Shown here: one piece after another, positions 54,255 through 61,400 of the stretch | Position numbering within the stretch: the first letter of the stretch is position 1 | Layout of the letters: each line of letters opens with the position of its first letter | The notes under the pieces: generated by a model | Seen by the model: only the letters and a program-made list of their open reading frames with translations | What the model was told of the DNA's origin: nothing | Database searches by the model: none | Position numbers and translations under genes: made by a program | Assembly (NCBI RefSeq): GCF_036625195.1 | Contig: NZ_JAZKUG010000001.1 | Coordinates: forward strand, 3,596,001-3,660,000 | Direction: 5' to 3' | Source of the DNA: Accumulibacter sp. | Lineage (GTDB): Bacteria > Pseudomonadota > Gammaproteobacteria > Burkholderiales > Rhodocyclaceae | Length of the DNA stretch: 64,000 nucleotides

Positions 54255-55244
54255 ATGAACAGTCCAGCGGTCAGCCTTTCGACGGAACAGTGGCAGCAGG
54301 CGGCGCAGTTGCTCGCCATCTTGCGCGGCGAGATGGCGAAAGCGGTGATCGGTCAGCGGGCAGTCATCGATGAGGTGCTGATCGCGCTGCTTGCCGACGC
54401 GCATGTCCTCATCGAGGGCGTACCGGGTCTCGGCAAGACCCTGCTGGTGAAGGCGCTGGCGAGGACCTTTGCCGGCGAGACGCGGCGCATCCAGTTCACT
54501 CCCGACCTGATGCCTTCCGACGTCGTCGGGCACACGCTGTTCGATGCGGCAACGGCACGCTTCGTCACCCGGCAGGGTCCGGTGTTCACGCATCTGCTGC
54601 TCGCCGACGAGATCAACCGGGCGCCGGCGAAGACGCAGGCGGCGCTGCTCGAAGCGATGCAGGAGAAGCAGGTGACGCTGGAGGGCAGCACGTCGCGCCT
54701 GCCGCAACCGTTCATGGTCCTGGCGACGCAGAACCCGATCGAGCAGGAGGGGACCTATCCTTTGCCGGAGGCGCAGCTCGACCGCTTCCTGCTCAAGATC
54801 CGCATCGACTACCCGAGCGAGCAGGAGGAGATCGCCCTGACACGGCAGGTGACGAGCGCCAAGACCGGCGCCGATCTCGACGTCGAGGCGGTGGCGACAC
54901 TGCTGCAGCCGGCCGCCGTCGTCGAACTGCAGCAGTGGGCCGCGCAGGTGACGCTCGACGAGCGCGTCCTCGCCTATGCCGTGGCGATCGTTCGCGGCAG
55001 TCGCGATACGCCCGGCCTGGCCAGCGGCGCCGGGCCGCGCGGGCCGATCGCGCTGGTCCGCGCGGCGCGGGCACGGGCACTGATCGGCGGTCGTGGCTTT
55101 GCCACCCCGGACGACATCAAGGCCGTCGCCCTGCCGGCCCTGCGCCATCGCGTGACGCCGACCGCCGAGGCCGAGATCGAGGGGCTGAGCGCAGACGATC
55201 TCCTGCGCGCGCTGCTCGAGCGCGTGTCGGCGCCACGCCTCTAG
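54255..55244 (+). CDS. MoxR-family AAA+ ATPase
   Basis: 329 residues from ATG 54255. Walker A GVPGLGKT (55-62), Walker B LLLADEINRA (114-123), sensor 1 ATQNP (157-161) and YPLPEAQLDRF are classic MoxR. These chaperone-like ATPases act with vWA/DUF58 proteins to assemble or activate metal-containing or membrane complexes. It lies 10 bp after the DUF4350 gene and 8 bp before its DUF58 partner. Confidence 0.93.
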   Translation: MNSPAVSLSTEQWQQAAQLLAILRGEMAKAVIGQRAVIDEVLIALLADAHVLIEGVPGLGKTLLVKALARTFAGETRRIQFTPDLMPSDVVGHTLFDAATARFVTRQGPVFTHLLLADEINRAPAKTQAALLEAMQEKQVTLEGSTSRLPQPFMVLATQNPIEQEGTYPLPEAQLDRFLLKIRIDYPSEQEEIALTRQVTSAKTGADLDVEAVATLLQPAAVVELQQWAAQVTLDERVLAYAVAIVRGSRDTPGLASGAGPRGPIALVRAARARALIGGRGFATPDDIKAVALPALRHRVTPTAEAEIEGLSADDLLRALLERVSAPRL

Positions 55245-55252
55245 GACTGTCG

Positions 55253-56563
55253 ATGCTCCTGCCCGATCGTGCGCTCCTGCTGGCCGCCGGCTGCTGGCTG
55301 CTGCTGGCAGTGGCCGCTGCGGTCGTGCCGGCCTGGCTGCCGCTCTGGCAGACCGCCGGCGTCGCCCTGGCTGCGCTGGCGGTGGCCGATGGACTGGCTG
55401 CCCGCAGCCGGCTTGGCGAGGTCAGCGTGCAGCGGCAACTGGCGCACGCGATGCCGGTAGGTACCTGGCAGACCGTCGGGCTGCGTTTGCGCTGTGACGC
55501 CGCCGCCGCCCGCGGCTGGCTGAGCGACGGCCACCCGGCGGCCTTCGCCAGCGACGGCCTGCCGCTGCGCTTCGCCCTGGCGCGGGGGCGCTGGCTGCGC
55601 CTCAGCTACCGCGTGGCGGTCAGCGAGCGCGGCCGGCAGTGCTTCGACGGCATCACGCTGCGCCGCTCGTCGCCGCTGCGCCTGTGGCAGATGCAGGAGC
55701 GGCTGGCGGCCCGCGACGAGGTTCGGGTGTACCCGAATTTCGCGCGCATCGCCCACTACACGCTGCTCGCCACCGACAACCGGCTGTCACAGATCGGCAT
55801 CCTGCAGCGGCGGCGGCGCGGTCAGGGAATGGAATTCCAGCAACTGCGCGACTACCGCCAGGACGATTCGCCGCGGGCGATCGACTGGAAGGCGAGTTCC
55901 CGCGTCAGCCGCCTGATCTCGCGCGAGTACGCCGATGAGCGCGACCAGCAGATCGTCTTCCTGCTCGACTGCAGCGCCCGCATGCGCGCCCGCGACGGCG
56001 ACCTGTCGCACTTCGACCATACCCTCAACGCTCTTCTCCTGCTCGCCTGGGTGGCCCTGCGCCAGGGCGACACGGTCGGCCTCGCCACCTTCGGCCATGC
56101 GCGGCCTCGGGTTCTGCTGCCGGGCAAGACGGTGGCGACGGTCAATACGCTGATGAACGCGGTCTACGATCTCGAGCCATCGCTGCAGGTCCCGGACTAT
56201 CTCGCCGCCGGCGAGACGCTGAGCCGCCATCTGCGCAAGCGGGCGCTGGTCATCCTGGTCACCAACCTGCGCGACGAGGACGACGATACGCTGCTGCCGG
56301 CGGTACGGCATTTGCGTCGCCGGCATGCGGTCAGCGTCGCCAGTCTGCGCGAACCGATCCTCGATGAGGTGCTCGAGGCGCCGGTCGAGGACTTCTCCGC
56401 GGCGCTGCTGCGCGCCGCCGGTCTCGAGTACCTGCAGGCGCGGCGACGACAACTGGCCCTGCTGCGCCACGGCGGCGTCGAGATCCTGGATGTCAGCGCG
56501 AGCGAATTGCCGGTGGCGCTGATCAATCATTACCGAGCCAGAAAGCGCGCCGGCACGCTATAG
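55253..56563 (+). CDS. DUF58 (vWA-like) protein, MoxR partner
   Basis: 436 residues from ATG 55253. Two N-terminal membrane helices (about 7-25 and 30-48) precede the DUF58 signature EFQQLRDYRQDDSPRAIDWK. A vWA-like domain begins at FLLDCSARMRARDGD. The metal-ion site normally DxSxS reads Asp-Cys-Ser-Ala-Arg here, so the MIDAS is incomplete. Partners of MoxR ATPases. Confidence 0.9.
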   Translation: MLLPDRALLLAAGCWLLLAVAAAVVPAWLPLWQTAGVALAALAVADGLAARSRLGEVSVQRQLAHAMPVGTWQTVGLRLRCDAAAARGWLSDGHPAAFASDGLPLRFALARGRWLRLSYRVAVSERGRQCFDGITLRRSSPLRLWQMQERLAARDEVRVYPNFARIAHYTLLATDNRLSQIGILQRRRRGQGMEFQQLRDYRQDDSPRAIDWKASSRVSRLISREYADERDQQIVFLLDCSARMRARDGDLSHFDHTLNALLLLAWVALRQGDTVGLATFGHARPRVLLPGKTVATVNTLMNAVYDLEPSLQVPDYLAAGETLSRHLRKRALVILVTNLRDEDDDTLLPAVRHLRRRHAVSVASLREPILDEVLEAPVEDFSAALLRAAGLEYLQARRRQLALLRHGGVEILDVSASELPVALINHYRARKRAGTL

Positions 56564-56651
56564 TACGCGCCTGCGGGCGGCGGCGCGACAGCGCCGCGGT
56601 GAGGAAGACGATCATGGCGGCCAGGGTGAGGGCCGCGGCGCGGGGGGCGCG

Positions 56652-57431
56652 ATGAGTATCCAGGACAATCCGTTTCAGGCGCCGGTGGCGCGCCTGCAGG
56701 ACCATGGCGAGCAGGTCGTCGGCGATTTCCAGGGTGGCGGCCGTCTGCTGCCGCTCAGCCATGGCTACCGCTGGCTGCAGCGGGGCTGGGCGCTCTTCCG
56801 CACGGCGCCGGGCACCTGGATCGGCATCGCGGTCGCCTGTCTCGCCGTGTTGCTCGTCCTCGGCAGCATCCCCGTCCTGAACGTCGCCGTCAACCTGCTG
56901 GCGCCGGTGTTCATCGGCGGGCTCAGCATCGGCTGCCGCGCCATCGAGGACGGCGAGGGCATCCGCTTCTCGCACCTGTTCGCCGGCTTCTCGCGGCGCC
57001 CGGGCACGCTGCTGATGGTGGGCCTGCTCTATCTCGTCGGCCTGTTGCTGATGGCCATCATCATTGGCGTCGTTGCCGCGCTGACCGGTGCGGTGGCGGT
57101 CGGAACGGCGGACGGTGCGGGCGGCGAGGCGGCGCTGTGGACCTTCCTGCTGTCGCTCGGGGTGATGATCCTGGTGTTCACGCCGCTCGCCATGGCCGTC
57201 TGGCTGGCGCCGCCGCTGGTCGTGCTGCACGACTTCTCGGCCAGCCAGGCGATCTGGACCAGCCTGCGCGTCGCCTTGCGCAACCTGCCGCCGTTCATGG
57301 TCTATGGCGTCCTCGTCCTCCTCCTTGCGGTATGCGCCAGCCTGCCCCTGCTGCTCGGCTGGCTGCTGCTGCTGCCGGTGATCTACGCCTCGCTCTACGC
57401 CGCCTATCGCGACATCTTCTTCAGCGAGTGA
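56652..57431 (+). CDS. BPSS1780-family membrane protein
   Basis: 259 residues. The N-terminus SIQDNPFQAPVARLQD is followed by RWLQRGWALFRTAPGTWIGI, the pattern of BPSS1780 proteins of betaproteobacteria. Six hydrophobic stretches are seen (about 55-75, 80-95, 120-150, 165-195, 215-235, 235-250). Function unknown. Its stop overlaps the next start (GTGA). Confidence 0.8.
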   Translation: MSIQDNPFQAPVARLQDHGEQVVGDFQGGGRLLPLSHGYRWLQRGWALFRTAPGTWIGIAVACLAVLLVLGSIPVLNVAVNLLAPVFIGGLSIGCRAIEDGEGIRFSHLFAGFSRRPGTLLMVGLLYLVGLLLMAIIIGVVAALTGAVAVGTADGAGGEAALWTFLLSLGVMILVFTPLAMAVWLAPPLVVLHDFSASQAIWTSLRVALRNLPPFMVYGVLVLLLAVCASLPLLLGWLLLLPVIYASLYAAYRDIFFSE

Positions 57432-58138
57432 CGAGCAGCGCGCGTCTGGATACCGTTCGCCGGCTGGCGACTCCCGAGGGTTGCGTCATCGACCTGCGGC
57501 TGGCCGGTCCGGTGGTGCGCGCGCGCGCCTGGCTGATCGATTTCCTGATCCGCTTGGCGGTCTGGCTGCTGCTGGTGCTCGTCGCCTCGCGGCTGGGCGA
57601 TTTCGGTGCCGGTCTGCTCCTGCTCGCCGCGTTCCTGCTCGAGTGGCTCTATCCGACCGCCTTCGAGGTCTGGTTTCATGGGCAGACACCCGGCAAGAAG
57701 GCGTGTGGGCTGGCGGTGGTGCACGACGACGGGCGGCCGCTCGGCGGCAATGCGGCGTTCATCCGCAACACCCTGCGCGCGATCGACTTCCTGCCGCTGC
57801 TCTACGCCACGGGTTTCGTCAGCAGCCTCCTCAACGCCGACGGCAAGCGGCTCGGCGATCTCGCCGCCGGGACGCTGGTGGTCCATGTCGAGAGTGGCCG
57901 GCGGCCGGTGGTGAGCGGCAGCATCGAGGTCGGCAGCGAGCCGCCGCCGTGCGCACTGAGCCGCGAAGAACAACTCGTGCTGATCGAGTTCAGCCAGCGG
58001 GCGCCCCGGCTGACGCCGGAGCGGGCCGCCGAACTGGCTGCCGCCGCCGCTCCGCTGGTCGCCGGTGTCGATGGCGAGGCCGGGGCGCTGCGCCTGCGGC
58101 GCATCGGCAACTTCCTGCTCGGCAGCCGGGAGGGCTGA
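57428..58138 (+). CDS. RDD family membrane protein
   Basis: 236 residues from GTG 57428. The RDD pattern is seen in RARAWLIDFLIRL (Arg and Asp in the first helix) and, after a second helix, TPGKKACGLAVVHDDGRPL. A third hydrophobic segment (IDFLPLLYATGFVSSLL) precedes GKRLGDLAAGTLVV. The soluble C-terminal tail (about 155-236) is Ala/Arg-rich. It closes the operon; RDD proteins are frequent companions of SpoIIM/MoxR genes. Confidence 0.88.
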   Translation: MTSSARLDTVRRLATPEGCVIDLRLAGPVVRARAWLIDFLIRLAVWLLLVLVASRLGDFGAGLLLLAAFLLEWLYPTAFEVWFHGQTPGKKACGLAVVHDDGRPLGGNAAFIRNTLRAIDFLPLLYATGFVSSLLNADGKRLGDLAAGTLVVHVESGRRPVVSGSIEVGSEPPPCALSREEQLVLIEFSQRAPRLTPERAAELAAAAAPLVAGVDGEAGALRLRRIGNFLLGSREG

Positions 58139-58206
58139 ATTTCCCCTCCGTCTGGTTGGCCGTGTCTGCGGGTTCTGCGCGCAGCGGCGCGGCGAACGCC
58201 CCGCAC

Positions 58207-58236
58207 GGTCACCGCATCACGGTGTCGGCTTTTTTT
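58207..58236 (+). terminator. Probable intrinsic terminator of the MoxR operon
   Basis: CACCG (58210-58214), loop CATCA, CGGTG (58220-58224), then a run of seven T (58230-58236) about 70-100 bp after the RDD stop. The stem is short but this is the only hairpin-plus-T-run I see in the window. Confidence 0.5.
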
Positions 58237-58407
58237 ACAGTTGGTTCGTATTCGGTTATGGGTGCCATCGCAATGAATTGATCTAATGAGCGAAAAAATT
58301 GCGGCACAAATCTTGCAACCGACCTCGCATTCGAGCAGAGGGTTCGTGGGGCAGCACGAACGAACGCCCGAGCACTCCATTGGTTGGCCTGGTAAAGGGG
58401 ATTGGTG
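58237..58407 (+). promoter_or_regulatory. AT-rich leader of the giant propeller-repeat gene
   Basis: This stretch is noticeably richer in A+T than its surroundings (for example gcgaaaaaattgcgg near 58288). TTTACA at 58234-58239 with TATGGG about 17 bp later is a weak promoter candidate. The ribosome-binding site AAAGGGG lies about 8 bp before ATG 58408. Confidence 0.35.
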
Positions 58408-61400
58408 ATGAAAGTCTTCGGTGAAGAGCGGGTGAATTCCTATGTCTCGAACAGCCAGTCGGCTCCGGCCGTGGCGGCGCTCACCGGTGGCGGCTACGTC
58501 ACCACCTGGGTCTCGAATGGCCAGGATGGCAGCGTCGAAGGCATCTTTGCCCAGCGCATGGACGTCAACGGGGTTGCGATCGGCCCCGAGTTCCGGGTCA
58601 ATACGACCACGGGCAGCAATCAGACCGATCCGAGGATCGCCGCGCTCTCCGATGGCGGCTTCGTCATCGTCTGGGCCGACGACGGTGGCACAGACGGCAG
58701 TGGCTGGGGCGTCTTTGCCCAGCGCTACGATGCTGCCGGCGTGCCGCAGGGGGCCGAGTTCCGCATCAACACGACGACCTACAGCACGCAGTACGAGCCC
58801 AGCGTGGCAGCCTACACGGGCGGTTTCGTGGTCACCTGGGCCAACGCCGCGGGTAATGTGGATACCAGCAGCTATGGTGTCTTCGGCACGCGTTTCGACA
58901 ACGCCGGCAACGTCGTGCAGACCGGCGGGCAGAGCGAGTTCCAGGTCAATACCTACACCACCAGCCACCAGTGGGAGTCCGACGTTGCGGCCTACAGCAA
59001 CGGCAGCTACGTCGTGGTCTGGCGCTCCGAGGGCCAGGAAGGCGATGGTTATTCCGGTGTTTACGGACAGCGCTATGCCAGCAATGGCAACAAACTGGGC
59101 GGCGAGTTTCACGTCAACAGCCATGTCTCCGACTACCAGTTCGCGCCGCGGGTGGCGACCCTCTCCGATGGCGGTTTCGTCGTCGTCTGGCAGTCGAGAG
59201 GCCAGGACGGCTGGGACGACGGCGTATACGGCCAGCGTTACGACGCCTCGGGCAGCAAGGCCGGTGGCGAGTTCCGTGTCAACGTGGCCACCGAGTACAC
59301 CCAGGGGCAACCTGATGTGACCGGCCTGTCCACCGGCGGCTTCGTCGTGACCTGGTACAGCTACTACGTGCCCGCGGAAGGCAAGTACTACGAGATTTAT
59401 ACCCGCGAATACGACGCCGCCGGCGCTCCGATCACCGGCGAGCAGAAGGTGAACACCTACGACAGCAGCTCTTATGGCCAGCTGCAACCGGTGGTGGCCG
59501 ATCTGGGGCAGGGCAATTACGTCGTGCTGTGGTCGTCGGACAATCAGGATGGCAGCAGCTACGGCGTCTATCAGCAGATCTTCGGTGACCCGGCGGACTT
59601 CAGCCGCCAGGCCAATCCCGAACTGGCGGATTTCGGTGGCAGCGTCACCTTCGGCGAGAACCTGGTCAACGCCGGTCTGCGGGTGCTGGATGCCGCGGTG
59701 AGCGTCAGCGACGCCGACTCGGCGAACTTCGACGGCGGCCGGATCGAGCTGTATTACGTCAAAGGCGGTGGGGCCGCGGAAGACCAACTCGGCGTGGTGC
59801 ACCAAGGCAACACTCCCGGGCGCATCGGCGTCTCCGGAACGACCGTCAGCTATGGCGGCACGGCGATCGGGACGATCAGCGGTGGCGCCAACGGTGCGAG
59901 CCTGATCATCGACCTCAACGCCAACGCCAGCATCGACGCGGTCGAGCAGTTGATCCAGCGCCTCGGCTATGGCAACAGCAGCGGCAACCCAGCCGCTTCC
60001 CGCGAAGTGGGTATCCGCGTTTCCGACGGCGACGGCGGTTCCACCTTCGGCGGCATCGTCAGCATCAACGTTACCAGCGAGTTGGATGGCACCCCGGCCG
60101 CCTACGGCGAGCAGCAGGTCAACACCTACAGCTACGACTACCAGCACAACCCGGAAGTCGCCCGCTTGGCTGATGGCGGCTACGTGGTGGTGTGGACCTC
60201 GCGCAGCCAGGACAGCGTAAGCGATGCCGACGGCGTCTATGCGCAGCGCTACAACGCCAGCGGCGTCGCCGTAGGGCCGGAATTCCGCGTCCCGACGCTG
60301 ACGGGTTCGAGCCAGGAATATGCTCATGTGGCCGGCTTGTCCGATGGCGGCTTCGTCATCACCTGGCAGGACAACGCCGGCTATGACGGATCGGGCTGGG
60401 GTGTGTTCGGCCAGCGTTTTGACGTGAATGCCGTCGCGCAAGGCGCTCAGTTCGCTCTGTCGAGTTACACCAGCAACGACCAGTACCACGATGCAGTCAG
60501 CGCCTATGCCGGCGGCTTCGCCACGGTCTGGAGTTCCTACAATCCGGCCGATGGCGGCTATCACGATATCTATCTGCGCCGCTTCAACAACGATGGCACG
60601 GCGTTGGATGGCAGCCAGCTTCTGGTGAGCACGACCCCCGGTAACGCGACGCAGGCGCAGGGCGGGCATCAGTTCGTGCCCGACATCGCCACCCTCAACG
60701 ACGGCGACCTGCTGATCGTCTGGCGCGACGACGCTGGCAACGACGGCAGCAGCCATGGCGTCTATGCGCGCCGCTTCGACGTCGGCACCGGTACCTTCGG
60801 CGACAGCTTCCTGGTGAACACGCGCACCGACGATGCCCAGTACGAGACCAAGGTGGCCGCTCTCAGCGACGGCGGCTATGTGGTCGTCTGGCGTGAGAAC
60901 AACCAGGACGGCAGCGGCTCGGCGGTCATGGTGCAGCGCTACGCCGCCAGTGACGCGAAAGTCGGCACGGCCGTTCGCGTCAACGAGTACACCACCGGCA
61001 GCCAGTACGAGCCCGACGTCATCGGCCTGTCTACCGGCGGCTTCGTGGTCAGCTTCTTCAATGACTACTACGGCCCGGACGGCACCAGCGCCAACGTCTA
61101 CATCCGTGAGTATGACGCCGCCGGCAACCCAGTCGATGGCGACCGCCTGGTCAACAGCTACACCAGCAACAACCAGCACCAGCCGGTCATGGCCGAACTC
61201 CGTCAAGGCAACTACGTCGTCGTCTGGCGTTCCGACTATCAGGATGGCAGCAACAGCGGCATCTACCAGCAACTGTTTGGCGACACCACCGAACTCCCAC
61301 GTTCCGCCAACCCGGAACTGGCCGACTTCACCGGCACCGTCAGCTTCAGCGAGAACGCCGTCAACGCCGGCCTGCAGGTCATCGACTCGGCGGCGAATCT

